A stretch of DNA of 64,000 nt from Flavobacteriales bacterium (GCA_030149285.1 JASBRU010000003.1:64001-128000); one strand, 5' to 3'. Shown: positions 51,435 to 60,241, counted from the first letter of the stretch. Translations and numbers: made by a program. The notes: generated by a model not told the origin, from the letters alone.

Positions 51435-51442
51435 CAAAGCTA
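51435..51442 (-). promoter_or_regulatory. Candidate -7 promoter box (TAGCTTTG) for lptD
   Basis: Exact TAnnTTTG on the minus strand. The TTG at 51437 lies within it, so transcripts starting here cannot use that codon; this favours the start at 51383. It sits 20 bases from the divergent amidase ATG. Confidence 0.45.
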
Positions 51443-51461
51443 ATCAAAAAATATTCCAAAG

Positions 51462-52649
51462 ATGAAACGTTTTATTCTCATCTTTCTTGTTACGTCTATC
51501 AGTCCGCTTTACTCTATGGTAGATCTTATTCGCCCAGCAGAGCTTGGTGTGAAAAAGATTATTATAGACCCTGGGCATGGCGGAAGAGATCCCGGTAACT
51601 TGGGTACTAGGAGATACAAGAAGTATGAAAAACATGTTGCACTAGGTGTAGGGCTGAAGTTGGGGAAATTAATAGAAGACAATTTTCCTGATGTAGAAGT
51701 TATATATACAAGAACAAAAGATACCTACCCAGAGCTATGGCAACGCACAGCTTTAGCTAATAGTAAAGGGGCAGACCTATTTATATCTATACATACAGAT
51801 TCTTTTACCGATAAAAGTGCAAGTGGTAGTACAACTTATGTAATGGGTAATAATTACTCTGAACGAAATTTAAAAGTTGCTCAAAGAGAGAATGAAGTAA
51901 TCTTACTGGAAGATAATTACGAAGAGAAATATCAAGGGTTTGACCCAAGTAAGCCGGAGACCTATATTGCTTTAAAATTAGTGCAAAATGCATACATGGA
52001 GCAAAGCATTTCTTTTGCAGAAATAACTCAGAAGTATATTAAAACTTCTGCTCAAAGAAAGAGTAGAGGGGTAAAACAAGGTCCATTTTGGGTAATTGTA
52101 CAAACCACAATGCCAAGTGTGTTGGTAGAACTTGGTTTTACTACTAATAATGCAGAGGAGGATTATTTACACTCTGATAAAGGAAAGACCGAAATGGCTA
52201 CCGCATTGTTTAATGCATTTAAAGAGTATAAAACCAAAAAAGAAGCTATTGACATAAATGCTGATGTAAAACCTAAAAAAGTAGAACCTGTGGTTGAAAA
52301 ACCAAAAGAGAATGCAAAGCCTGAACCAAAAACAACAAAACCTGTTGAGGAGAATAAAACGCCAAAAAAACAGGGAGTTGTAGATAAAGGTGTTGTATTT
52401 AAAGTACAAATAGCTACTTCTGCACATAAAAAAAGTTTAACACCTGCTAACTTTAAAGGTGTAGACAATATAGGTATGTATGAAGAAGGCGGAGTATATA
52501 AGTATACTTATGGCAGTACACAGTCTTATAACGAGGCTACTAATATGCAAAACAACATGCGCAGAAAAGGCTTTAATGGAGCATTTGTAATTGCGTTTAA
52601 CAACGGACAAAAAATTACCGTAAGAGAGGCACTGCAACTACTGAAATAA
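51462..52649 (+). CDS. N-acetylmuramoyl-L-alanine amidase (Amidase_3) with SPOR-like tail
   Basis: A 395-residue exported zinc amidase that cuts the bond between MurNAc and the stem peptide. Signal peptide in the first ~20 residues. Amidase_3 (about 30-250) has zinc ligands in IDPGHGGRDPG, the Glu in KYEKHVALG, the His in SIHTDSF and the catalytic Glu in VLVELGFTTN. A Lys/Pro/Glu-rich linker (~265-310) joins a C-terminal SPOR-like domain (VFKVQIATS and NEATNMQNNMRRKGFNGAFV) that may bind denuded glycan at the septum. It leads an operon into the MlaD protein (41-base gap). Confidence 0.92.
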   Translation: MKRFILIFLVTSISPLYSMVDLIRPAELGVKKIIIDPGHGGRDPGNLGTRRYKKYEKHVALGVGLKLGKLIEDNFPDVEVIYTRTKDTYPELWQRTALANSKGADLFISIHTDSFTDKSASGSTTYVMGNNYSERNLKVAQRENEVILLEDNYEEKYQGFDPSKPETYIALKLVQNAYMEQSISFAEITQKYIKTSAQRKSRGVKQGPFWVIVQTTMPSVLVELGFTTNNAEEDYLHSDKGKTEMATALFNAFKEYKTKKEAIDINADVKPKKVEPVVEKPKENAKPEPKTTKPVEENKTPKKQGVVDKGVVFKVQIATSAHKKSLTPANFKGVDNIGMYEEGGVYKYTYGSTQSYNEATNMQNNMRRKGFNGAFVIAFNNGQKITVREALQLLK

Positions 52650-52672
52650 TTTAGTAATATTGTGCTAAACAT

Positions 52673-52678
52673 AAGGAG
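52673..52678 (+). promoter_or_regulatory. Shine-Dalgarno AAGGAG before a TTG start
   Basis: AAGGAG lies 12 bases upstream of the TTG start at 52691. Strong Shine-Dalgarno sequences are uncommon in Bacteroidota; here it helps define a non-ATG start, since an in-frame TAA sits only four bases before the TTG. Confidence 0.5.
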
Positions 52679-52690
52679 AGAGAATAAGAT

Positions 52691-53680
52691 TTGAAGATTT
52701 CCAGAGAATTAAAGACCGGCATTATATCATTAGCAGCAATTGCTGCGCTTGTTTTTGGTTATAACTATATCAAAGGCAACAACTTATTCTCTAGTGAGGA
52801 AAACTATTATGTTGTATATGATAGAATAGATGGGCTTACCCCAACACGCCCCATAGTTGTAAAAGGTTTTTCAATAGGTAAGGTAAAAAAGGTATATTTT
52901 AGTGAAGATTACTCTAAAGTAATTGTTGAGTTTAACTTAGACCAAGAGTTCCCAGTTTACAAAGAGTCTATTGCTAAAATTGTGAGTTTGGATATAATGG
53001 GCGCGAAAGCTATTGAATTATTACCACCGGATTCTGCTACAATTGCTTTAGGTTTGAATATAGCCCAGCCCGGAGATACTTTGAAGTCTGAGATAGAAGC
53101 TAGTTTAGGAGATCAAGTTGGGGCAACTGTAGCTCCTCTTAAGCTTAAAGCAGAAGAATTATTAGGCTCTATAGATTCAGCTGTAAGTGTTGTTGGCGGT
53201 TTCTTGAGTGATGCAAACAAAGAAAACTTTTCTAAGACATTTGAAAGTGTTAAGAATACCTTCCAAACTCTTGAAAATACTGTTGATAGGCTTGATAAAT
53301 TAGTAGTAGATAATAGTGAGAGCTTTACTATTACAATGAATAATATTAGCTCTATCACATCTAATATTAAGGATAATGAAGAAGAGTTGTCATCAATTTT
53401 TGCTAACTTATCATCGATTAGTGATTCTATAGCTCAAACTAATTTAAAGCAGACATTTACTGATCTTGCAACAACAGTAAAAACACTTAATGTTGTTGTT
53501 GACAAAATAGATAAAGGGGAAGGTACATTAGGTTTATTAGTAAATGATAAAGAGTTGTATAACAACTTAAATGCTTCAGCTAAGTCATTGGATGAGCTTA
53601 TAAAAGATATCAAAGAAAACCCACAAGACTATGTGAATTTCTCCGTTCTGCCAAACCGAAAGCGGAAGGATAAAGATTAG
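52691..53680 (+). CDS. MlaD/MCE-domain lipid-transport protein
   Basis: A 329-residue single-span protein (membrane helix ~10-28) with an MCE domain at ~38-115 (YYVVYDRIDGLTPTRPIVVKG and KIVSLDIMGAKAIELLP). A long helical periplasmic segment follows, rich in Ser and Thr, that would form the shaft of a hexamer bridging inner and outer membranes. MlaD proteins carry phospholipids; the permease MlaE and ATPase MlaF are not in this window. TTG start supported by an SD sequence and an upstream stop. It ends five bases before the Fe-S gene. Confidence 0.9.
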   Translation: MKISRELKTGIISLAAIAALVFGYNYIKGNNLFSSEENYYVVYDRIDGLTPTRPIVVKGFSIGKVKKVYFSEDYSKVIVEFNLDQEFPVYKESIAKIVSLDIMGAKAIELLPPDSATIALGLNIAQPGDTLKSEIEASLGDQVGATVAPLKLKAEELLGSIDSAVSVVGGFLSDANKENFSKTFESVKNTFQTLENTVDRLDKLVVDNSESFTITMNNISSITSNIKDNEEELSSIFANLSSISDSIAQTNLKQTFTDLATTVKTLNVVVDKIDKGEGTLGLLVNDKELYNNLNASAKSLDELIKDIKENPQDYVNFSVLPNRKRKDKD

Positions 53681-53685
53681 CTACT

Positions 53686-55005
53686 ATGGGAATAGCAAAT
53701 ATTATTTTTATTGTTGTACTGCTTGCAGCCGTGGTATTGTTTGCCAGAAATGTAGGTAAGATACGCAGAAACATTAAGCTTGGTAAAGACGTAGACCGTT
53801 CTGATAACAAACCTGAACGCTGGAAAACTATGATTAGAGTTGCCTTAGGGCAATCTAAAATGGTAGTTCGTCCGGTAGCAGGTATCATGCATATTTTCAT
53901 TTATCTGGGGTTTGTTATCATCAATTTAGAAGTTTTAGAAATTGTAATTGATGGAGCTTTAGGTACTCATAGAGTATTTGCTTTTTTAGGTGGTTTTTAT
54001 GACTTTTTAATTGGCTCTTTTGAAATCCTTGCCGTATTGGTATTGGTTTCATGTATCGTTTTTTTTGCTCGCCGAAACCTTATTGCTTTAAAACGCTTTA
54101 AAAATCCTGAAATGAAAGGCTGGCCATCATTAGATGGTAATCTAATTTTGATAATCGAAATATTATTAATGTCTGCATTTTTAAGCATGAATGCATCAGA
54201 CTATTTATTACAAGCCAGAGGAGTAGAGCATTATACAGCAGCAGGAGCATTTCCGGTAAGTAGTATGATAGCGCCAATATTCTCTGGAATGACTGATGCC
54301 GGCTTAGTAGCATTAGAAAGATTTACATGGTGGTTTCATATAGTGGGTATCCTTGCCTTTTTAAACTATTTAGTTATTTCTAAGCATTTCCACATTATTC
54401 TTGCTTTTCCAAATACTTTTTATTCAAACCTGAATGCAAAAGGTAGGTTTACTAATATGGAAGCCGTTACGCGCGAGGTGAAAATGATGATGGACCCCAA
54501 TGCAGACCCATATGCTGCACCTGACCCTAATGCACCGCCACCTGAACAGTTTGGCGCAAAAGATGTAACTGACTTAAATTGGGTACAGTTAATGAACGCA
54601 TATAGCTGTACAGAGTGTGGTAGATGTACTTCAGAATGTCCGGCAAACCAAACCGGTAAATTATTATCTCCACGTAAGATAATGATGGATGTAAGAGATA
54701 GGGTAGAAGAAGTAGGTAAAAATATTGATGCCAATAAAGGCGAGTTTAAAGAAGACGGAAAATCTTTATTAAACGATTATATCACTCCAGAGGAGTTATG
54801 GGCATGTACATCATGTAATGCATGTACACAAGCTTGTCCAATAAATATTGATCCATTATCTATTATAGTAGATATGCGTAGATACTTAGTTATGGAACAG
54901 TCTGCAGCACCTATGGAACTGAATTTAATGATGTCTAATGTGGAGAATAATGGTGCGCCATGGCAATTTCCTGCAGCAGACAGAGCAAACTGGATAAATG
55001 AGTAA
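53686..55005 (+). CDS. Membrane Fe-S oxidoreductase subunit (two 4Fe-4S clusters)
   Basis: A 439-residue protein with about five membrane spans in residues 1-250, resembling the DsrM/nitrate-reductase-gamma type of quinone-linked electron carriers. A cytosolic ferredoxin-like domain follows with Cys308, Cys311, Cys314, Cys318 and Cys374, Cys377, Cys380, Cys384 (CTECGRCTSEC and CTSCNACTQAC). With the CCG-domain protein at 55420 it would form an HdrDE/LutAB-like electron-transfer complex between quinone and an unknown partner. It overlaps the next small gene by eight bases. Confidence 0.9.
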   Translation: MGIANIIFIVVLLAAVVLFARNVGKIRRNIKLGKDVDRSDNKPERWKTMIRVALGQSKMVVRPVAGIMHIFIYLGFVIINLEVLEIVIDGALGTHRVFAFLGGFYDFLIGSFEILAVLVLVSCIVFFARRNLIALKRFKNPEMKGWPSLDGNLILIIEILLMSAFLSMNASDYLLQARGVEHYTAAGAFPVSSMIAPIFSGMTDAGLVALERFTWWFHIVGILAFLNYLVISKHFHIILAFPNTFYSNLNAKGRFTNMEAVTREVKMMMDPNADPYAAPDPNAPPPEQFGAKDVTDLNWVQLMNAYSCTECGRCTSECPANQTGKLLSPRKIMMDVRDRVEEVGKNIDANKGEFKEDGKSLLNDYITPEELWACTSCNACTQACPINIDPLSIIVDMRRYLVMEQSAAPMELNLMMSNVENNGAPWQFPAADRANWINE

Positions 55006-55414
55006 ACTGTTACCAAAGGAGGAAAACGGTAAGCTTATTAGTCCGGTTTTACCGGAAGAAATCAAAAACTATTTGATAGATATTGATGGTACAGTTTGTG
55101 AAGATATTCCTAATGAAGAGCCGGAAAGAATGGCTACCGCAGCGGTTTACCCCGATGCTTTAGCTACTTTAAATAAATGGTATAAAGAGGGGCATATTAT
55201 TACCTTTTTTACATCTAGAATTGAAGAACACAGGGCTGTAACCGAACAATGGTTACAAGAAAACGGTTTTAATTACCATGGTTTACTAATGGGTAAGCCA
55301 AGAGGTGGTAATTATCATTGGGTAGACAACCATATTGTGAGAGCAACTCGCTTTGATGGTAAGTTTACTGATTTGGTAGATAAAGAAGTTACAATACAGG
55401 TTTTTAAATCATAA
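54998..55414 (+). CDS. Small HAD-like phosphatase protein
   Basis: A 138-residue protein with HAD motifs: DIDGTVCED (nucleophile and acid/base Asp), FFTSR (Ser/Thr motif), GKPRGG (Lys) and WVDNH (metal Asp). No cap domain. Homologues are sometimes named phosphoheptose isomerase, which the motifs do not support. It is wedged between two Fe-S subunits (overlap of eight bases upstream, five-base gap downstream), so it is almost certainly co-expressed. Substrate unknown. Confidence 0.8.
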   Translation: MSKLLPKEENGKLISPVLPEEIKNYLIDIDGTVCEDIPNEEPERMATAAVYPDALATLNKWYKEGHIITFFTSRIEEHRAVTEQWLQENGFNYHGLLMGKPRGGNYHWVDNHIVRATRFDGKFTDLVDKEVTIQVFKS

Positions 55415-55419
55415 AACCA

Positions 55420-56214
55420 ATGGCAGAAGATAAAATTATAGTACCTACTATGGCAGAAATGACCGCCCGAGGTGAAAAGCCTGATGTGCTTTTTTGGGTT
55501 GGTTGTGCCGGTAGTTTTGATGATAGAGCTAAGAAGATTACTAAAGCTTTTGTAAAGCTTTTAAATAAAGCCAATGTAAGTTTTGCAGTATTAGGAGCAG
55601 AGGAGAGCTGTAGTGGCGACCCTGCTAAACGTGCTGGTAATGAGTTTTTATTTCAGATGCAGGCTGTTACTAATATTGAGGTACTGAATGCATACGAAGT
55701 AAATAAAATTGTTACTGCTTGCCCACATTGCTTTAATACACTTAAAAATGAATATCCCGAATTAGGTGGAGACTATGATGTAGTACACCATACACAGTTG
55801 TTACAGCAACTTTTAGATGATGGTAAGTTAACTATTGAAGGAGGAAACTTTAAGGGTAAAAAAATCACCTTTCATGACCCATGTTACTTAGGTAGAGGAA
55901 ATGGAGTTTACGAAGCACCGAGAGAACTAATTGCAAAACTTGACGCTGAATTAGTAGAAATGCGCCGTTGTAAAACAAGGGGTTTATGCTGTGGTGCCGG
56001 AGGTGCGCAAATGTTTAAAGAGGCAGAGAAAGGCGATAAAGAAGTAAATATTGAACGTACTGAAGAAGCTTTGGAGACGAAGCCAAATATTATTGCTACC
56101 GGATGCCCTTTCTGTAATACAATGATGACCGATGGCGTAAAAAATAAAGAGAAAGAAGGAGAAGTAACTGTAATGGATGTTGCAGAGTTAATTGCAAATG
56201 CCGGAGATTTATAA
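55420..56214 (+). CDS. CCG-domain (HdrB/LutA-like) Fe-S protein
   Basis: A 264-residue soluble protein with two CCG (cysteine-rich) domains of the heterodisulfide-reductase type: ESCSGDP and TACPHCFNT in the first, CYLGRG, GLCCGAGG and TGCPFCNTM in the second. These can hold non-cubane or 4Fe-4S clusters and handle disulfide or lactate-like substrates. Together with the membrane subunit at 53686 it likely makes one complex. Cytosolic. The electron donor or acceptor is not known from sequence. Confidence 0.9.
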   Translation: MAEDKIIVPTMAEMTARGEKPDVLFWVGCAGSFDDRAKKITKAFVKLLNKANVSFAVLGAEESCSGDPAKRAGNEFLFQMQAVTNIEVLNAYEVNKIVTACPHCFNTLKNEYPELGGDYDVVHHTQLLQQLLDDGKLTIEGGNFKGKKITFHDPCYLGRGNGVYEAPRELIAKLDAELVEMRRCKTRGLCCGAGGAQMFKEAEKGDKEVNIERTEEALETKPNIIATGCPFCNTMMTDGVKNKEKEGEVTVMDVAELIANAGDL

Positions 56215-56216
56215 TT

Positions 56217-56702
56217 ATGCATGTTGATTATTCTCAATTGCCCAATACTGCTAGAGTGTGGGTGTATCAAGTAAATAGAAACTTAACAAATCAAGAAGCA
56301 GATTTTGTTGAACAACAATTGAAAGCTTTTTCTGAAAAATGGGTTTCGCATCAAATACCTATCAATACTTCATATAAGCTTATTTACAATCGTTTTATTG
56401 TACTATTAGCCGATGAATCTAAAGGAGTTAGTGGTTGTTCTATAGACTCCTCTGTAGCTATAATTAGACATATTGAATCAGAACTAGGAGTAACAATCTT
56501 AGATAATAAAATGCAAATCATCTATTTAGCAGATGATAATATGTTAAAGGATGCTACAATGGCTGAATTTAAAAGCTTATTAAGTACTGAGAAGTTATCA
56601 AATGCCACTACAGTGTTTAATAACCTAGTAAAGAATAAACAAGAATTAGAAGAGAGTTGGCAAACTAATGTTGCTAATAGTTGGCATAAACAATTGGTTT
56701 AA
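56217..56702 (+). CDS. Conserved Bacteroidota protein of unknown function
   Basis: A 161-residue soluble protein beginning YSQLPNTARVWVYQVNR and containing ESKGVSGCSIDSSVAIIRHIE. I recall relatives next to the same Fe-S genes in Bacteroidota, some labelled ABC transporter ATPase; no Walker motif is present, so that label is rejected. Follows the CCG gene after two bases and is the last gene of the amidase-to-Fe-S operon. Its stop overlaps the convergent CAP-domain gene by four bases (TTAA). Confidence 0.7.
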   Translation: MHVDYSQLPNTARVWVYQVNRNLTNQEADFVEQQLKAFSEKWVSHQIPINTSYKLIYNRFIVLLADESKGVSGCSIDSSVAIIRHIESELGVTILDNKMQIIYLADDNMLKDATMAEFKSLLSTEKLSNATTVFNNLVKNKQELEESWQTNVANSWHKQLV

Positions 56703-57391
56703 CCTCCAAAATTTTGTGTGTAGTTTATTTTTGGTAATTCTCCTTTAGAGTTTATAGTTTTTTCTATCACAAAACCACCACATCCTAAGTACTTAAACTC
56801 ATCGGTCATCAGGTTTTCTCTGTGAGGTCTAGAATTCATCCACTCCTCAACTACAAGCTTTGCATAACTTAGGTAAGTATGGGGTTGTAATTTATTTCCG
56901 TCTTCATCAGTATAGATGACTTTTCTGTCTGCCCCACGTTTAGTAAAGAAAATTCCTCGTTGATTAATTTTATAAATGGCAATTTGGGCTATATTCTCAC
57001 CGGTATACTCATAAAAGTTTCCGCCAAACTGGTAGATTCTATCGGAGAATTCCCTGTACTTACGCTGTTTTTTGTTCTTATGGCTAAAAAAGTTTTTTTC
57101 GGCCATAGTTTTAGAGTGAAAAGTTGCTGCATCTCTTAAATTTCCATGAAACTCAAATGTTTTCTTGTTATTTTTTGCACGTTGCTCATTTGAGGCATAA
57201 AAAACAGCCGCATTTAGCAAATTGATGTCTAATTTTTCTAGATTAATCTCTTCATTTACTTCGGGGAGGGCATAAAATGTTTTATAAGTATAGTTTTCAT
57301 AGGCATCATCCTCAAAATTAAATGAGCTTTGTGTAAATGCATATAAAAATACACTTAAGAGTATAGTTATTTTACCTGTGGTTCTACCCAT
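56699..57391 (-). CDS. Exported CAP-domain (SCP/PR1-like) protein
   Basis: A 230-residue protein with a signal peptide (MGRTTGKITILLSVFLYAF) and a CAP domain: HSKTMAEKNFFSH, YTGENIAQ, WMNSRPHRENLM and LGCGGFV. Bacterial CAP proteins are extracellular or periplasmic and often bind or cleave lipids or peptidoglycan-linked targets; function here unknown. The first 25 bases of the gene overlap the end of the OstA-like gene, implying co-expression. Confidence 0.85.
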   Translation of the reverse strand: MGRTTGKITILLSVFLYAFTQSSFNFEDDAYENYTYKTFYALPEVNEEINLEKLDINLLNAAVFYASNEQRAKNNKKTFEFHGNLRDAATFHSKTMAEKNFFSHKNKKQRKYREFSDRIYQFGGNFYEYTGENIAQIAIYKINQRGIFFTKRGADRKVIYTDEDGNKLQPHTYLSYAKLVVEEWMNSRPHRENLMTDEFKYLGCGGFVIEKTINSKGELPKINYTQNFGG

Positions 57392-58917
57392 ATAAAAATA
57401 TCTTCTTTACTTTTAGGTTGTTCACTTACTCGCCAATTGTATCCTTTTAAACGTTTTTTGTCTTCAGGAATTTGATCCATAGGATACGTTTTGGAGTCAG
57501 GTTTTATTCTGTAGGCTATACCAACAATGGTATTATCCATAATTGTAATCATGATATTGGTACATTCAGAACGATTCATTCCTATGTATGCATCATTATC
57601 ATCAGTAGCGTAATAAATGGTTTGACCATTGCCTACTACATATAGTTTTCTAAGACTACGCTCTATAAATTTACCCAGCATGTCTTTTCCTCTAATCTGA
57701 TTATAGAGTCCTTGTTCATCCATCATCATTACAAAAGCATTACCTAGCATTTTTATACTATCGGGCTCATTTTTTATGGTGGTAAGTAGTATATGGTCTG
57801 CAGTGAGTTGATTATTGTCAGACCATAAAATGGGGTCTCTAAACATATTCATAGTTGAGTCTGAATATGAGTAGGTAAGTGAATCGCATTTACCTTGTAA
57901 GTCTGTTTTATATAAGCGAACATGATAATATGTACGGATAATTTTATTACCTGTAGAGTCTAAGCTTGCCATTAACTTATCGCCATGTACATATAATGAG
58001 TCTTTCTCTGCTGCTATTGTTAATAGTGTTTTACCATATACTAATGCTGAATCCGGTATTTCAAAATACAGAGCAGAATCGCCACTAATAATATAGTTAT
58101 CTATGGTATCAATTATACTAACATTTAAAAATGCCTCACCATAACCATTATTTCGTTCATAGTATAAGCTATCACCTTTTAGAGTTTGAGACTTATTATT
58201 TAGGTAAGCATTCTCAGAGAATTGAGAAATATCAGTAACAGTATTGTACCAGCCGTTTTCGCAATATATTAGGTTGCTATCACCTTTAATAGTAGTAGGT
58301 CCGTAGAAGTATGCAGTTTTACTAAGAGTATTGTAAATAAGCGTATCGGAGTTCATCACATACTTATCATTAGTAAGTACCACATTATCTTTAAAATGAA
58401 ACTCTTTTGAGGTTTTAAAGTAGGTGCCTATTTTACTTGTTAAGTCGTTCTCATCACTTACTATATGTCCTCCGGTATAATAATAAGCGGTATTTGTGTT
58501 TCTATCAAAGTTGAGTAGAGTAGTAGTGAGGGTAAGGTCTTTATCAATTAGTTTTACAACTTTACCTGTTACCTCAGCAAGCTTGGTGTTACCAGAATAT
58601 TCTAAATAATCGCCATAAAGGTGTACAGAATCACCTTGTTCAATATGCACATGACCAAAGGCTTCCATCTCGTTTCTAGCAGAGTATAAATAGGCACTGT
58701 CACAATACAATGTTGCATCTTCATGCTGAAAGACAGCATTGCCTATAATTCTATTGAATTTTTCGCCATTCTTTTTGCCAGTAGTCAGTAAATCACCTTG
58801 TTTAATTTGTATTTGAGCACCTTTTTTAGTCTTAGTAGTACTTTGACTATAAGACAGGTGGGCTCCAAAAACAAAAAGGAGTAATAGAAGATATTTACTG
58901 TGCGATACCATTGGCAT
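57367..58917 (-). CDS. OstA-like (LptA-related) outer-membrane biogenesis protein
   Basis: A ~516-residue protein with a signal peptide (PMVSHSKYLLLLLFVFGAHLSYSQ) and repeated OstA beta-jellyroll units (DATLYCDSAYLYSARNEMEA, GDYLEYSG, YVMNSDTLIYN, DSLTYSYSD), a fold that carries LPS across the periplasm. In Bacteroidota such a protein may replace or extend LptA. Start ATG 58917 (or 58911) is preferred over a TTG at 59028 that would overlap purA and prevent a clean signal peptide. It follows purA by 49 bases and probably acts with the LptD at 48774. Confidence 0.85.
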   Translation of the reverse strand: MPMVSHSKYLLLLLFVFGAHLSYSQSTTKTKKGAQIQIKQGDLLTTGKKNGEKFNRIIGNAVFQHEDATLYCDSAYLYSARNEMEAFGHVHIEQGDSVHLYGDYLEYSGNTKLAEVTGKVVKLIDKDLTLTTTLLNFDRNTNTAYYYTGGHIVSDENDLTSKIGTYFKTSKEFHFKDNVVLTNDKYVMNSDTLIYNTLSKTAYFYGPTTIKGDSNLIYCENGWYNTVTDISQFSENAYLNNKSQTLKGDSLYYERNNGYGEAFLNVSIIDTIDNYIISGDSALYFEIPDSALVYGKTLLTIAAEKDSLYVHGDKLMASLDSTGNKIIRTYYHVRLYKTDLQGKCDSLTYSYSDSTMNMFRDPILWSDNNQLTADHILLTTIKNEPDSIKMLGNAFVMMMDEQGLYNQIRGKDMLGKFIERSLRKLYVVGNGQTIYYATDDNDAYIGMNRSECTNIMITIMDNTIVGIAYRIKPDSKTYPMDQIPEDKKRLKGYNWRVSEQPKSKEDIFIWVEPQVK

Positions 58918-58966
58918 TAATTTACAGAATAGTGTACTCAAAAAATTATGCCAGAAAACTTTCAAA

Positions 58967-60232
58967 CTATCTATGTAGTGTTTGTTTACGATCAGGACCA
59001 ACAGATACAATTGCAATAGGAACTTCAAGTGTTTCTTCTAAAAATGCAATGTAATCGTTTACTTCTTTTGGTAATTCACTTGCAGAAGTAATCTTAGTTA
59101 AATCCTTTTTCCAGCCTTTTAGTTCAGTATAAACGGGTTCAACTAACTCTTCGTCTATTGCGTAAGGTAAATTATCTACTTTTTTACCATTATAGATGTA
59201 ATGTGTACAAGCTTTAATAGTATCAAAGCCGTCTAAAACATCAGTCTTCATCATCATTAACTTAGTAACACCACTAATAGCAATTGCATATTTAAGCGCA
59301 GGTAAGTCTATCCAACCGCAACGTCTTGGTCTACCTGTGGTAGCACCAAACTCATTACCAACCTTTGCCATTGCGGCGCCGTCTTCATCAAACAACTCTG
59401 TAGGGAAGGGGCCACTACCAACTCTAGTACAGTATGCTTTAAAAATACCTAGTACATCGCCAATTTTGTTTGGAGCAACACCTAAGCCCGTACAAGCACC
59501 TGCTGCAGTAGTTGTAGAAGAGGTAACAAATGGGTACGTACCAAAGTCTATATCTAATAATGAACCTTGAGCGCCTTCCGCTAAGATTTTCTTACCCTCT
59601 TTCATTTGCTGATGAAGGTAATGGTCGCTATCAATAAAGGTAATGTCCTTTAGGTTTTCAATACTCTTAAACCAAGGTTTTTCCATTTCCTTTAAATCAA
59701 ACTCTATGTCATAGAAGCTTAATATTTGAAGATGTTTCTTTACTAATGCTTCGTAACGTTTTTTAAAGTCCGGCAACTCTATATCACCTACACGTAATCC
59801 ATTACGTCCGGTTTTATCCATATAAGTTGGTCCAATACCTTTAAGTGTTGAGCCAATTTTAGCTTTTCCTTTAGCTGCTTCAGACGCTAAGTCTAGCAGT
59901 CTATGAGTAGGAAGAATAAGATGAGCTTTACGCGAGATAAGTAATTTATCTTTTAGATTTAAGTTATACCCTTTAAGAGCATCTAACTCTTTGCAAAAGA
60001 TAATGGGGTCTATTACCACACCATTACCAACTACATTGATTGATTTATCGTGGAAAATTCCTGAAGGAATAGTATGTAAAACGTGTTTTATACCGTCAAA
60101 TTCCAACGTGTGACCTGCATTTGGACCACCCTGAAAGCGAGCTATAATATCATATTCAGAGGTAAGTACGTCAACAATTTTTCCTTTTCCTTCGTCTCCC
60201 CATTGAAGACCTAGTAATACATCAATTCCCAT
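58967..60232 (-). CDS. purA: Adenylosuccinate synthase
   Basis: A 421-residue enzyme making adenylosuccinate from IMP, Asp and GTP, the first committed step to AMP. GLQWGDEGKGKIVD at the P-loop (residues 8-21), GGPNAGHT, KGIGPTY and the C-terminal TGRPRRCGWID are intact, and the length is normal. Nine bases from fur upstream, so purA is co-transcribed with the iron regulator. ppGpp is a known inhibitor of this enzyme in E. coli, and relA/spoT lies next door. Confidence 0.97.
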   Translation of the reverse strand: MGIDVLLGLQWGDEGKGKIVDVLTSEYDIIARFQGGPNAGHTLEFDGIKHVLHTIPSGIFHDKSINVVGNGVVIDPIIFCKELDALKGYNLNLKDKLLISRKAHLILPTHRLLDLASEAAKGKAKIGSTLKGIGPTYMDKTGRNGLRVGDIELPDFKKRYEALVKKHLQILSFYDIEFDLKEMEKPWFKSIENLKDITFIDSDHYLHQQMKEGKKILAEGAQGSLLDIDFGTYPFVTSSTTTAAGACTGLGVAPNKIGDVLGIFKAYCTRVGSGPFPTELFDEDGAAMAKVGNEFGATTGRPRRCGWIDLPALKYAIAISGVTKLMMMKTDVLDGFDTIKACTHYIYNGKKVDNLPYAIDEELVEPVYTELKGWKKDLTKITSASELPKEVNDYIAFLEETLEVPIAIVSVGPDRKQTLHR

Positions 60233-60241
60233 GTAAGTGGA

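Noticed and set aside
52163-52468. Two overlapping frames opposite the amidase linker
   Set aside because: Both reflect the repetitive Lys/Pro/Glu codons of the linker; low complexity.
52655-52662. Near -7 box (TAATATTG) before the MlaD gene
   Set aside because: One base off consensus and the gene is probably read through from the amidase; too weak.
54998-56702. Labels phosphoheptose isomerase (54998) and ABC transporter ATPase (56217)
   Set aside because: The first has HAD motifs; the second lacks Walker A and B sequences.
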